Positions 12,239 through 23,389 of a stretch of DNA of 64,000 nt are shown here, in pieces. Position numbers and translations under genes: made by a program. Within the stretch, counting starts at the first letter, position 1. Each line of letters opens with the position of its first letter. The notes beneath the pieces are model-generated. The model saw only the letters and a program-made list of their open reading frames with translations, did not search any database and was not told the origin of the DNA. Source of the DNA: Steinernema hermaphroditum (lineage: Eukaryota; Nematoda; Chromadorea; Rhabditida; Steinernematidae); the NCBI GenBank assembly GCA_030435675.1, contig CM059623.1, positions 6,970,012 through 7,034,011 of the forward strand. Direction: 5' to 3'.

Positions 12239-12890
12239 TCTGAAACGCCGCCATATGGTCGAGACGGGACAATAAACAAAGCACGCGAAACACGGAACCC
12301 GTACTTCGAATCATTCGGTACCCTTGTGCCGTGACGTGGGACAAAAGCAACGCGCAGTGGCGAACACAACCTACCAGAACAGGAAAACGGTACGAAACGA
12401 AACTCCCGCTTTCAATGTTGAACCCTCAAGTTGGCACGCAAGCGAGTCGGGATTTAGACAGACAGTTGGCAACAAGCGACCAGGACAATCGCGGAGAGAC
12501 CGCACTCCGTTTTGACATCACTTCGATGCGCTGTGGCTGAAGAGCTTTTGGGTCAAAGGACGCGAAGGCTTCTGAGCACCCTGACTTTTTCAACGCCCTG
12601 ACTAATAGCCCATTTCATCAGCTACTTTGGAGTGGGATCTGTTTTTCAAGTAGGGTACCCATTAGCGTAGAACGGAAACTCTTGGAAGTGGAGGTCCTAT
12701 TTCGGCACTCCAGTTTCAAAGAACTCCTTGGGAAGCGCTCGGTTCCCAATTTTTCTGCTTCCTGTTGCTTTTCTCTTCTATTCCCGGATTTATCGGTGTG
12801 ACTTATCGGCGTGCGCATCAATACAGCTCAGCCAGTAGGGGATACTGTGCACTTTTCTTGTGCGCGATTTCTATCTCTTCTCGTTTTGCT
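12239..12890. other. Region between hip-1 and the next gene
   Basis: I see no convincing gene. It holds the promoter of hip-1 (-). At its right end it has a pyrimidine-rich tract (ctatctcttctcgttttgct) that was probably the original acceptor tract of the gene at 13318 before a transposon separated them. Confidence 0.4.
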
Positions 12891-12900
12891 TTTCAGGATG

Positions 12901-13310
12901 ATTACACGACCATACCGCCAAACTTATACCGCCAAAAAATTTACCGCCAAAATTATACCGCCAAAAAGAGAGAACCGCCAAATATTTACCGCCAAATTTC
13001 CGAAATGATTCTCTCAAATACATAGGCATGAACCTAAGCCGGAGCCTAAGCTAAGCCGGTGTTTGCCGAAGCCAGCACGACAACAGGGCTCGCCCTTCGG
13101 GTTCGCTTTAAATCAATAGGCATAGTCCTAAGCCGGAGCCTAAGCCAATCCTGGATGCTAGGCCGTACGCAAAATGAATACGGAGCTCGCTTCGCTCGCC
13201 AGCAACCTCAAATATCTAGGCATCAGCCTAAGGTCTCGGAGTCTGGCGGTAAATGAAAGTGGCGGTAAAAGTTTGGCGGTATAATTTTTTGGTGGTATGG
13301 TCGTAACACC
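12901..13310. mobile_element. 410-bp MITE with 10-bp target duplication, Mutator-like size
   Basis: Inverted ends share CGACCATACC (left from about 12901, right ending about 13310), followed on both sides by several TACCGCCAAA-type subterminal repeats. The element is flanked by an exact 10-base direct repeat, tttcaggatg, at 12891-12900 and 13311-13320. A 9-10 bp duplication is typical of the Mutator superfamily. The core holds diverged internal repeats around 'cctaagccggagcctaagc' at about 13030 and 13130. There is no transposase, so it would be non-autonomous. The short open frame rich in TAKK residues across the left end is just translated repeat. Confidence 0.75.
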
Positions 13311-13317
13311 TTTCAGG

Positions 13318-14932
13318 ATGGCGTTCACCGGTCCGGAGCTACTGTGTAAAAGGGCTTTAGAAGTCTCAACGGAAGGCACAACAGCGAAGAAGGTGCGGAG
13401 AGATGAAGAGGAAGAGAGCATACCTCTTCGTACCGAGCCTAGTGAACAGGCAAGTATATAACGAATCCGCATTTGATACGCTCTTCTTTAGGACATTCAA
13501 GTATTGACTGGAACTGGGCATGGCAAAAACTTGCTCTGTGACCATTTATGTGCACACGCGTCCAGTGACGCCTTGAAGCAGCTCTCGCCACGGAGTAACG
13601 AATGGATCGTGCCGGTCACAAACTGGGATGAAGTCAGTAAACGTAAGCGGGAAGTTAAAGCGAAACCACGAAAACCGGCCGGTAAAAATGAGCCCATCGA
13701 TACGTCAGTTCACTGGAATCTGAGAAGGGAAATGATGTTCAACACTACGATCCCAAGGATCGTGATGTACGCTCTTTCGTATTTGTGATCTTAATTGGTG
13801 CTAAATATGTAGATACAAGTTTATCTGCGACGAGGCGGACCACGACTGTATACTCGATGCGTTGTGGAGGTTGTTGAAATCACGACAAGATGACAAGAGA
13901 TTGACACTCCATGAGAAGGACTCCGTGTCGCAGCTGGTGAAATCCGCTGCTTATTGTATTTTCTGCACCACTTGGATGATTGACATGTGTGCGCTGATTG
14001 GTCATTTGCAAAGCGAACACCTTCAATTCTCTTTCGTCTATAAGGTCCGTGATCTTTCAATCTCTTCGTACCTGCGTTTCCCGTGTGTTTTAGGGCTTGC
14101 ACCAGTCACTACTGTGGCCGGTCATCGAAGTATCGGAGCGCGAAAATTCAGCGATCGCTTCCAGGTTGTTTGTGAAGTCCATTATCATAGATTACTTAAG
14201 TTTCCTATCTAGTCATGCTGGTCATAAGTCAGCAACTGCTCCTCGCACCGGAACCAGTGCGCAACTGGTCACATTTCTACCACCTTCGGGGCGTGAAGAG
14301 TGGAAGAAATCGGAAGATGGGGCGTAAGTGTCCCTGTGTCCACCCTGTATATGCTTTCGTGTGTCTTATAGCTTCGCTGTGGATGGAGTTACGCTGCAAT
14401 GCCATCTAAAGTCTGCAGAGCTGATGAGCAAGGACGATGCCATCCTCGGCACTGGATGGTTTTTAAAGTTTATGATAAGGGTTGGTGAAGAAGTAACTCG
14501 GTAAACTAGGAGGGATATCTTTTTTAGCGTTTCATGCGGCTAGCTCCTTCGTCTGCCATGATCATGCCATTTTTCCTCTCTTGGACAATATTCTGTGAAA
14601 ATCAGCGCAAAATTTATGGTCGCCGAGATTTTCCGACGCTCAAAATTCTGGTGGGACTGCTAGTTCTCTCATTTGATAAACGCGACTCTTTTTAGCGCGC
14701 TTTTGTGGACTGCTTCCGTGCAGAAATGGGCGAAGAGGGATTCTTCGTTGGATGGTGTTCGCATTTAGCGTACTACTTCACGCATAGAATCGTCAGTCAA
14801 GACAGCGCTTACAGTTCGGTCCAGTATCTTGCGAATTCGGCATACAATGCTGCCGACGATGTGCTTGCTGGGAGGCCGGAAGTGAAACCGCGAAAGTCGA
14901 AGCCGAAACGGAAACGAGCTCGGAGATACTAA
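13318..14932 (+). CDS. Unrecognised conserved-looking protein, multi-exon
   Basis: I cannot assign a family. The start at 13318 gives MAFTGPELLCKRALEVSTEG. A 42-nt intron, 13450-13491, uses a GC donor (gcaagt); only this splice continues the frame (DIQVLTGTGHGKNLLCDHLC). Later exons give SVHWNLRREMMFNTTIPRIV, FICDEADHDCILDALWRLLK, a helical stretch with AAYCIFCTTWMIDMCALIGH, then REEWKKSEDGA, LGTGWFLKFMI, MIMPFFLSWTIFCENQRKIY and GWCSHLAYYFTHRIV. It ends with a basic tail (KPRKSKPKRKRARRY, possibly a nuclear signal). About seven short introns are present; total length is roughly 400 residues. The ATG sits directly behind an acceptor that belongs to the target duplication of the element at 12901-13310, so expression of this gene may be affected. 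Confidence 0.7.
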
Positions 14933-15136
14933 CGGGTTGCAGCCAACGCGCGAGGCAGTTTTTCAGCATTATTGTTGTCTTGTGTCCATCATGCGATAAA
15001 ATATTTTGAATCGCTACTGACAACGACGTGGGTTTCAACGTGGGGGGTCGCTGGCGTGTTGTCATTCGGCCGACGGGTGCTCGCCCTGAGTCCACCAATT
15101 CTGTCCATGGACGTATTCTCTTGATTGCAAACCGAT

Positions 15137-16000
15137 ATGGTTCGGCAAGGGAGGTCGAGCTCTTCGAAATTTGTGCCCTGGGAGCCGTTCAGAGCGGCTC
15201 CAGCGGCCGACCGCGAGGGTGCGTGTCCCGACGGTCCCCTTCCGAGACTGATTCCCTACAAATTGCCGAAGAACGGCGATGGGAAGGGTGAAGTAGAGGC
15301 GTCAGATGAGGTGCTGCAGGAGCCGAACGGCCAGGATGTGCCGACGACGCCAGAAGCAACGCGGAAGGGAGCGACAAACGGCATCGGCAACGTCGGAACG
15401 AAAAGCGGAGCGGAACGAAACGAAAAGAAGTCCGAACTGGAGCAGGAACGGACGACGACCGATGAGTTGCGGTCGGAGCTGGAGATCGAGCGCAAGCTGA
15501 ACGCCGAGCTGAAGAGCCTCTTGGTGTCGACGATGAGCGAGGACCTGACGTGGCAAATAACTTCTCTCACAGAAGATAAAGTGAGACTGGCGCAGAAGAT
15601 GTCCGTCTTCGCGAAGCAGATGACAACGGATCAGGCACGGGCCGAGGATCTCCAGATCGACAAAGAGGTCTTCCGCGCGAAATACCTCGCGATGAGTGTT
15701 CGCGTCAACGAGCTCACGAGCCAGAAGGACGAGGCGCTCAGACTCCTTTCCGCAGGTAATTCGCGCTCCAGAAGAACTTCTTTACAGTCCGCTTCAGGGC
15801 AGCATGTCATTCGCGACCTCCTGATGCGGCGCTCCCAGGACACGGAAGATAGGGCACGCCTGTTCGCCGACTTCGACGTTGCGACGCTCTTCCAGAGGAC
15901 GCCATGCGAGCAGAAGCTGGAGCGGAGGCCGCCGCGCACCTCCAACATCACCGTCAGCTGCTGCCGCACGTGCTCGGGCCGGGAGATTTACCTCCTCTAG
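15137..16000 (+). CDS. Golgin-45 (BLZF1 family)
   Basis: Golgin-45 is a coiled-coil tether on medial Golgi cisternae that binds GRASP55 and Rab2. Exons 15137-15755 and 15798-16000 are joined by a 42-nt intron (GT-AG) whose length is a multiple of three, so the frame stays open even if it is retained. The N-terminal third is low complexity. A coiled coil follows ([20 protein letters not shown]), then [13 protein letters not shown], which parallels the BLZF1 segment before its leucine-rich coil. The C-terminus has [19 protein letters not shown], matching the cysteine-containing end that binds the GRASP55 PDZ domain. The spliced protein is about 273 residues, shorter than the vertebrate one. The start at 15137 is the first ATG in frame; no good acceptor is seen just before it, so an upstream exon is possible. 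Confidence 0.82.
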   Translation: MVRQGRSSSSKFVPWEPFRAAPAADREGACPDGPLPRLIPYKLPKNGDGKGEVEASDEVLQEPNGQDVPTTPEATRKGATNGIGNVGTKSGAERNEKKSELEQERTTTDELRSELEIERKLNAELKSLLVSTMSEDLTWQITSLTEDKVRLAQKMSVFAKQMTTDQARAEDLQIDKEVFRAKYLAMSVRVNELTSQKDEALRLLSAGNSRSRRTSLQSASGQHVIRDLLMRRSQDTEDRARLFADFDVATLFQRTPCEQKLERRPPRTSNITVSCCRTCSGREIYLL

Positions 16001-16163
16001 GGACGGGGAAGGGGTTGTGACTACCTATTTATGACTACTTATGGGATATGCATTTCGACTGTGATAAACGGAGTTTCTCACGACGTCCACCTCACCACAC
16101 GAGTCGGCTTCTTTGCGATACTTCTTCCCGACCTCCACAGAACCTAGTAGTCCTCAGGTCTCC

Positions 16164-17913
16164 ATGGCGCCCGATGCCATCGTCGACCCAACACACCCGC
16201 TCACGTGCACCATCTGCGACTGGAACATCAATGGAGGTCATGTGGTAGGTTACACTGCGTAAGGCAGCTTTAACCCTCGGCCAGGAGTACGAGATCGAGT
16301 GCAAACGGGCTTTCGACGAGACGCCGTGGAGGGTCGTGCGGCGCTACAGAGAGTTCGACGCCCTGCACCGGCAGCTGCGTTCCTTCGGAGCGCCGCTCCG
16401 ACTGCCGCCGAAGTACGTCTTCGGATGCACAAAGGAGCGCGTCGTGAAGGCGCGTCTCTCTGAGCTGCAAGGTTACCTCAACGCACTCACCGTCTCTCCG
16501 GTCCTCTACGCGAGTCCCCACGTCGTCGCCTTCCTCACCGCCGAAGCCTATGCGGACAGAGGTGCGCATCCGGCCAACACCACTGGACCACTTTTATACG
16601 TGCGCAACGCTTTCCTGACGGCCGTCCGGAATCGGCACCAGTGGACCCTCTGCAGCATGTGGGAGAACGTCGGCTGGAGGTACAACAAGGGCTTCGCCTC
16701 CGTGCGCCTCTCCGGAGGCGCATCGCGAAAGGAGCCGATGCATCTCGTCTCGTGGATGCCTCTGGGGATCGACCACTGCCGCGAAGTGGGCATCGAGGAC
16801 ATGGAGATGCTCCTGCAGGTAATCCGTGACATCAAGAGTCCCTACATCAGCGACGCCGGGGAGGCTTGGGCGGACCGGCGCGGTGTGGGACTAGTCGCGC
16901 CGATCTACGATGGCACGCTCCGTGACCACCTCTACAAGGTAACCCCGGTGGACGCCGCCTCCACGCGTCTCTTCAGAGCAGAGCCGACGAGGCGTTCCTT
17001 CTGAAGTACGGCTTCGACAGACAAGTCTACAGTCTCGAGCGCGTAGACGTCTGCTTCATCGGAAGACAAGTGCTCGAGGCCCTGCAGAGTAGGTCGGAGA
17101 GCGGATTGCAGGCCTGACCACCGCCATTTCAGTTCTGCACTCCATCCCGGTGCCCTTCGGTAACACTAACATCTCACAGCTAATCGGTTTTCAGTCAACG
17201 TACACTGTGGGAACGTGCTGGTGACTGACATGGGCTGCGAAATCCTCGACGTTGAATTCGGTGCTACTAGAGTCACGCGTTAAAATGACAGATGTTTCAG
17301 CCCTTTGCGGACAGCCCAGCCTATACCGCGCTGCAATGATAAGGTCAACAAGTGTCAATGTAAGGTGTGTCCATCTTCTTGTCCGGATGTTGTGCTTCAG
17401 ACCTTAGAAGATATGATGGTGTTCGCGTTTGGCGAACTGATCTATGAGCTCATCACGGGCTTCATAGTTTTCCCTGATCACACACCGGAGCAAGCAATTG
17501 CCTTATGCCCCGCTCCTTTTCGTGAGTCCGTCCAACGATTACTCGAACATGCTCCTCATCTCTCAGATGACCTGCTGAAATCCGTCTTCCAACCACAAGT
17601 GTCGAATGGTCTTCCGTCACTCGAGGAACTCACGAAAACGCCTCTATTCGCCAATGTCCCAGTAGTGCGCATGAGCAAGAAGGAGATCTCCATACCAGGT
17701 CGAGCGAAGAGGCTCCTCGATAAGCTTACCCTCAACATCGAAAAGCGCCTACAGGAGGAACAAATACAGTTCAGCAAAATCCGTAAGTTGGAAGAATGGC
17801 AACAATTTATCAACTCCGAAGAGCAGCGAACGATAAGGAAGAAAATTGTGCAGGCGGTATCTCCCCCACCCAACACATCCACTACAAGTACAATAATTAC
17901 AGGAACAGCTTAA
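16164..17913 (+). CDS. PX-domain pseudokinase PXK (MONaKA family)
   Basis: PXK proteins bind phosphoinositides through a PX domain and act in endosomal receptor trafficking; the kinase fold is degenerate. Exon 1 (16164-16244) starts MAPDAIVDPTHPLTCTI, and exon 2 begins at 16285. The PX domain covers about residues 15-125 and includes WRVVRRYREFDALHRQL and the proline-rich loop LRLPPKYVFG. A kinase-like domain follows (IGWR-type start near WENVGWRYNKG; LVAPIYDGTLRDHLYK). The catalytic loop reads VHCGNVLVTDMGCEILDVEF, so HRD is absent and the metal motif is DVEF rather than DFG. The end (EKRLQEEQIQFSKIRKLEEW) matches the family's helical tail. About six introns of 35-55 nt. It starts 163 bases after golgin-45 on the same strand, which suggests an operon. 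Confidence 0.88.
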
Positions 17914-18047
17914 AATGACGAAGAACGCAAACTCCTAGCCACAACACTCAACCATCAGCTGCGCACTGATGCATACCTGGCCGACAGGGACGAGGGAAAA
18001 CAATCTTCTTTTATTGAAAATCAACAACGAATTGAATAACAATAGGC

Positions 18048-18449
18048 TTAGATGTTGCTGGGGTAGAGCATCTGAAAAAGAAAGCAATAAATGCTGTAGG
18101 AGATAGCATGACAACTTACCACGCGGATACGGTGTCCCATAGCCTTGGGAGGCAGATTGCGGCGGAACTTGGCGCGAACAACCCCGCTGTTTCCATGGAC
18201 GCGAGTGACCTTGCCCCAGATGGCTCTGACGCGGCTAGGAGTCTTTCCGGGAGTGGCGGTGGTCTTCTTCGCTTTGTAGATGTAGACGGCGCGCTTTCCG
18301 ACGTAGAACTGGGCGTCGTCCTTATTGAAAACGCCATCAAGCTTGACGAGGGACGTATTCTCCGACTGCTTGCGGAGTCCCCGCTTGAATCCAGTGAAGA
18401 TACCCTTCACGTGCAGCTTTCCTGCCGACTTCGATGTGAGCATAGGCAT
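18048..18449 (-). CDS. rpl-33: Ribosomal protein eL33 (RPL35A)
   Basis: This is a 60S subunit protein. Exon 1 is 18120-18449, intron 18072-18119 (48 nt, GT-AG), exon 2 18048-18071. The protein starts [20 protein letters not shown] and contains [35 protein letters not shown] and [20 protein letters not shown], all hallmarks of eL33, with a normal length of about 117 residues. An acceptor (ggtttatttcag) ends about 15 bases before the ATG. It is convergent with PXK. Confidence 0.95.
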   Translation of the reverse strand: MPMLTSKSAGKLHVKGIFTGFKRGLRKQSENTSLVKLDGVFNKDDAQFYVGKRAVYIYKAKKTTATPGKTPSRVRAIWGKVTRVHGNSGVVRAKFRRNLPPKAMGHRIRVVSCHAISYSIYCFLFQMLYPSNI

Positions 18450-19157
18450 TTCGATAGATAACCCTGAAATAAACCTCAAATTCAAACTCGCACAATCTTA
18501 CGCACAGATGGAATATGACACAAACACGCAAAAGCGACATGAACGGTTAATACACGGTACATCCGATTGACAAAGAATGTAAATCGATTTCACAATCACC
18601 TTCAGAGTAATTCCAGCCTCGTCGGCGACGAGATTATCATTACAAATACAGCCTATACAAGGATTTGCACCAACAAAACTCGAAAATTCGTCCAAAAATC
18701 CTACAATACCCAGAGCAGCCGTATTCTCTCTCAAATCTGCGAGGCCTCCAAGCATTCCCGGCGGGACACCATCGGTTGAATTACCAGTGCTCTTCTAACG
18801 TTCGGACGAGACTCAAACAGCACGGCGTGTCATCATATGGGAAATTGCTTCACGATAGCGTCCGCCGCTTCGTGGCGGGACCAGGCCGCTTTGTTGGTAG
18901 TTTTTGGCCTGTAATTCCGTGTGGATCAGTCCATTCGCACTAATTCCAACGGCAAATCACTAATGACGCCGAGAGCTATCGTTTGATAGCAAAATATCGG
19001 AAACTCAAAAAATCCGACTTTTGTCGGCCATTTTTCGACCTGTTTTCCAACTTTTCTCCACACTCAGGGCATTAGAACGAAATCCATCCAATGAATTTGT
19101 GCGTTAGACTTCGCTGAACATTTTATGTACCGATTGAACGAAAACTACGCAATCTAC

Positions 19158-19433
19158 GAAGCGTTATTTCGCACTTACGACAGGCCGTTTTTCGCGAAAA
19201 AATGACAATTTCAGCAATAAGTTGTCGATTTCTCTCCGAATAATGCATGATATCAAAATTCATATGTTGAAGTTGTGCGTCGTTGTATCCTGAACATTTT
19301 GCGCACCGAACGGCCACGAGGCACGTAAGATTGAGAAAGTTATTTCGCTTGTAAGCTAGGTGATTTTGAGCTAACATGGAAGTGTCAGAAAGTCAGAACT
19401 TCGATCGTTTTTCGAACGGTTTTGTATTTCACT
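19158..19433. repeat. Dispersed repeat family A, copy 1
   Basis: About 275 bases are closely repeated at 24000-24278. Shared landmarks include caggccgtttttc, gagaaagttatttcgcttg and gaacggttttgtatttcacta. The sequence after 19433 (to about 19560) continues in the second copy after 26074, where a nest of elements has split it. Confidence 0.75.
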
Positions 19434-19696
19434 AATGTAATGCGTGGTGCTGATCATTTTGCGGACAAAACGGGCACTGTTACCGATCATAATCGGTGCA
19501 AATCTGAAGATACGAGTAACTGAAGGTCTGGTAAGATCGGTGTCCTAACGTGTGACATTTACTACTCGACCGCGGACGGAAAAACGGGCCGTCTGACACG
19601 CCGTGACAGCTGAAGGACTTCTCCCTCTACCTTTTTCTCTTGAAGTTGCTGGAAGCTGCCACCATAATTGAACAGAGTTAGAACCTTCGGAGTCTT

Positions 19697-20150
19697 TCAT
19701 TTGCGCTCAGCGATCGGTCGGGTCGTCCACTCGCGCTCTCTGCTGCTGACTGAGTTCACTTGGATGAGTTGAGTAAGCGGTCGTTCTCGGCCATTGCTGG
19801 TGGCGAAATGATCGCCCCGTTCCAATCCGTCGTGGCTGGCGTGGAACGTAAGCCAAATTATATCTCGCCAAGAAGACCGTGAACACCGCCCGACCACCCG
19901 CGCCGCCCATTCAAGCCGAAGAATCGCTCCAACTTCGAACTCTACTCCGCCAACCGCTCCGTCGATGGGTTTCTGTTTCGTCCGCCGAACTCCACCTTCC
20001 GCGCTACTTCCTGATCGAGCTTTTTTGTTGCTTAAAAGCCCGCGCACATTGATAGGACAGCCGCCTTCAACTCCGATGTCGTGCCCTCCTCCGAAGAAAG
20101 AAGCAGCGACAACGGTGATATACGGTTCTTCATTGTGCATTTTTAGATTT
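19697..20150. repeat. Dispersed repeat family B, copy 1
   Basis: About 450 bases resemble 50098-50520. Shared stretches include gcgatcggtcgggtcgtcc, gcggtcgttctcggcc, atgatcgccccg and ttctt-tgtgcat near the end. Both strands have open frames here, but they are not conserved as proteins between copies. Confidence 0.65.
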
Positions 20151-20476
20151 CTTGCATGGTAAATGCCATTGAGTCAAGAGTAAATGTAAATGTAGTTAGA
20201 ACCTTCAGTTACTTCTATAAACGATCGTACCAGTTCGGCAAACAACCAATAAACCAGATCGTTCTCCATGAATTGCAGAAAACACACTTCTGTATACGCC
20301 TTGTTTAACTTTTCTTATTTATGTAATTCACAGCGAACAATTTGTTTACGCATGCAACTCGGATTGTCAAAGCAAGGGCGGCGCTTTGGCCCCGGGCGGT
20401 GCAAAAGGTCGCTCGAGGGCACTGCGGTTGGGCCGCTCAGTGATCGCATTAGATCATCGCGCGAACGTCTTGGGAT

Positions 20477-21402
20477 ATGGTAGCCCGCAAGAAGGCGATC
20501 ACGAAGCGTAAAGGCCAAAGTGAGGAAGAGGCCCTGGTGCAGAGAGTTTGCGCCAACAAACGTGAACGGCAACGGACAAAGGTAACTGGAATCTAGCTGC
20601 GCACCTAACCGCTCTTTGCAGGAGTTGAACGACGCTTTCGCACTCCTGCGACGTATTATCCCTTCTATGCCTTCGGACAAGATGAGCAAGATCCACACAT
20701 TGCGTATCGCCACGGAGTACATTCGCTTCCTAGATTACGTAAGTGCTACCAAGCGACGTCACGAAGGCTACCGTACCCGTGCACCCGCTTTCTGAGTAGA
20801 AAATTCATTTTGGTTCACCTCAACTGCTTTCAGGTGAACACGGACGGCTGCAAGATCTTCGGCTGTGATGTCCCTGTTTACGACGATAACGGATCGGGAT
20901 TCAATCTCCAGACGTCGTTCAACATCTGGCGCGGTGGAATCGCCCATTCCCAACAGGCGCAGAGTCAGAATCCACCGAGCATGCAGCCCTCGTCCGCAGG
21001 CTTCTACTCCCCTTACGCTTCGGCAGCAGCTTCCGCCATCTACTTGAAACAAGGCAAGTTTACGACTTGAGCGCGATTTTCCCACGACTGTGAGCGGAAC
21101 TCTGTTTTTATAGCGATGATGGATAACCTTCTAGATTCCCGCTAACACTTCAAATGTGGCGGCGATGTTAGTCATTTGTAATCTTGTCATCCTCGCGACT
21201 GCTTTGAGCACTTGTTGTCGAAATATATTTTCTAAATTGTCCAATTGCAGAGGAGGAAATGTGGTACACACAATCTCCGCAGATTCCGGATTCGACAGCT
21301 GCAAACGCGTTCGCTCCGTTAACGAATCCCGTGTCGCCGCCGTCGTCTTCCCTCACTGACCTCCCTATCACGTCGAGTTCAAAGGAGTTCTCTTTGTTAT
21401 GA
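20477..21402 (+). CDS. hlh-8: Twist-family bHLH transcription factor (HLH-8-like)
   Basis: Twist proteins control mesoderm patterning. Exons: 20477-20581, 20622-20738, 20834-21053 and 21251-21402. The bHLH domain spans exons 1-2: basic region [12 protein letters not shown], helix 1 [20 protein letters not shown], helix 2 [19 protein letters not shown]. Exon 3 carries [12 protein letters not shown], also seen in nematode HLH-8, and a Ser/Ala/Pro-rich region. The last intron uses a GC donor (gcaagt at 21054). Splicing it gives a tail beginning [15 protein letters not shown] and ending KEFSLL; retaining it gives a short end, KFTT, with a stop at 21068-21070. Spliced length is about 198 residues. 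Confidence 0.9.
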
Positions 21403-21849
21403 TTGGCCTTTGTCTTCTCCAGTCGCGCGGTAATAAAAGAGGCCGCGAACGACTTTTCTTCCCTGCCTGTAAATATGAGTGCGCAGATATATCACATCTC
21501 ACATCGATGGCCAGCAGCGATAATCGGCTGATGCGTCCTTCTCAAATTATACGAATAAACACTGTTTGTTTTGTGAGAGGAAGTTGTGATCGGCGACGGA
21601 AGGGCTGATCGATTAGCATCGGACGATCGTCGGGAAGGGCAATTTGGACTTGAAGCGCATATTGCTTCCAGATGTCCCTTCAACTACGGTAGCTGACTCA
21701 CCAACAGAAACAGCGAGCTTCCAGCTAATTTCAGTTCCGAACTCTGAGCACTCTCGAAGAAACACATGCCCAGCATCGACGATAAAACAATCAATGCGGC
21801 GACAGAACGGCGCGTGATCGCTTTCCTATTTAGTGACTAGTACCTCGGA
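21403..21849. other. Intergenic region, no gene seen
   Basis: This lies between the Twist gene and the deacetylase gene, both on the plus strand. I see no repeat or gene in it. Confidence 0.4.
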
Positions 21850-23353
21850 ATGGGGGTTTCGGCGCGCGTTTCTTTCCGCGACTTCGAAGCCGGAGGCCAC
21901 AAGGACCGGCTACTGCAGTTCGTGAACTGTCGCCTCCTGCGCGGAGGACGATTCCTCGCTGAGGACCTCTGGGTGGAGAACGGCCAGGTCAGGGACCCCG
22001 AAAAAGTGTTTTTCGACGAGAAGCGCCGCGCTGACGTGCAGATCGACTGCGAGGGTTTGATCCTCTGCGCGGGGTTCATCGACGTGCAGATCAACGGTAG
22101 GCCAGGACGTGACAGGCGTTTCACGGCGCTTTTAGGAGGGTTCGGGGTCGACTTTTCGTCCGTCGAGAGTCATAAGTTCGTCGAGGGCGTAGAACGCGTG
22201 GCTCACGAGCTTCTCGGCTTTGGAGTGACCACTTTTTTGCCGACGCTCATCACCTCGAAGCCTGATGTGTACCACAAGGTGAGCAATGGGAAGCGTCTTC
22301 GGCTTATCGGACGCCTCAGCTTCTTCCTCTGTTCGAGCCGCGGAACGGGAACGCTCGTGGGGCCGGGATCCTGGGCGCGCATCTGGAGGGGCCTTTCATC
22401 AGTGCTGAGAAGAGAGGCGCACATCCACTGGAGAACGTCGTCGGGGACCTCGGCTCCGATCCGGCGGCAACGCTTCTCTCCATGTACGGGTCACTGGAGC
22501 ACGTGGCCCTGGTAACCATTGCTCCCGAATTGCCGGGCGCGATGGAGGCGATCCGCTTCTTGACGGAGCGCGATATCGTCGTCTCCATAGGGCACTCTGC
22601 CGCGGGCCTCGTCAGTGGAGAGAAGGCGATCGAGGCCGGCGCACGCTCCATCACACACCTCTTTAACGCCATGCGCTCGGTATGTTTCCCCGAGGGCCTC
22701 CTGGCGCACAGCTTCTTCTGATGCATCCACTCCTTTCAGTACCACCACCGCGACCCGGGGCTTGTCGGCCTTTTGGCATCAAAGTACATCAGCGGCGACC
22801 TCTTTTACGGCATGATCTCTGATGGAGTGCACACGCACGACTCGGCGCTGCGTCTGGCCTACCGTACCCGACCCGAGGGCCTCGTCTTGATCAGCGACGC
22901 GATCTCGGCCTTCGGTATGGGCGAGGGCGTCCACCGTCTCGGGGAGCAGACGGTGCGCGTCAAAGGCTTCCACGCAACCATCGAGGGGACCACCACCACC
23001 GCTGGGAGGTTCGTCCTGCATGGCTCCCACTAAACTCTGTTTACAGCGTGGCCAACATCCCCTTCTGCGTGCGGCGTTTGGTCAAGGCGGCGCACTGCTC
23101 GTTGGAAGAAGCCCTCGAGTGTGCCACCCTCAAGCCCGGTGAGTCCTTTTCCTCGTCCAAAATTTCCTCAGGCAGCTCATCAGAAACAGCACCCTAACTC
23201 TGTTTGTTTATTTCAGCGCAACTCCTCGGAATCGCCCCCCAGAAGGGCACTTTGGCGCTGGAGGGAGCCGACGCCGATTTCGTACTCCTTGATGACTCCG
23301 TAACCGTCAACGCCACCTTCATCGCCGCGGAGCGAGTCTTTCTTGCCGACTAA
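21850..23353 (+). CDS. N-acetylglucosamine-6-phosphate deacetylase (AMDHD2)
   Basis: This cytosolic amidohydrolase converts GlcNAc-6-phosphate to glucosamine-6-phosphate and acetate, recycling amino sugars and opposing the hexosamine pathway. The start at 21850 gives [16 protein letters not shown]. Visible family motifs: [33 protein letters not shown] (metal-binding Glu and substrate residues), IGHSAA and [10 protein letters not shown] (metal histidines), [11 protein letters not shown] (catalytic Asp), EGTTTTAGS. It ends AERVFLAD. Introns are short; one (donor gttcgt near 23010) is needed to make [11 protein letters not shown]. Length is about 400 residues, normal for the family. Confidence 0.93.
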
Positions 23354-23389
23354 CTAAGCTTGTTTCCACCTCTGCACCACATAAACGAA

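Larger units (their letters stand above)
18450..20476. other. Intergenic, largely repeat-derived
   Basis: A minus-strand open frame at 18498-18780 (with LADLRENTAALGIVGFLDEF) has a possible donor, but its phase does not join rpl-33. I cannot support it as a gene. From 19150 on, the region consists of two dispersed repeat families that recur elsewhere in the window. It also holds the promoter of the Twist gene at its right end. Confidence 0.4.

Noticed and set aside
18498..18780. Minus-strand ORF upstream of rpl-33 as an extra exon or gene
   Set aside because: The possible donor does not join the rpl-33 frame, and no family is recognised.
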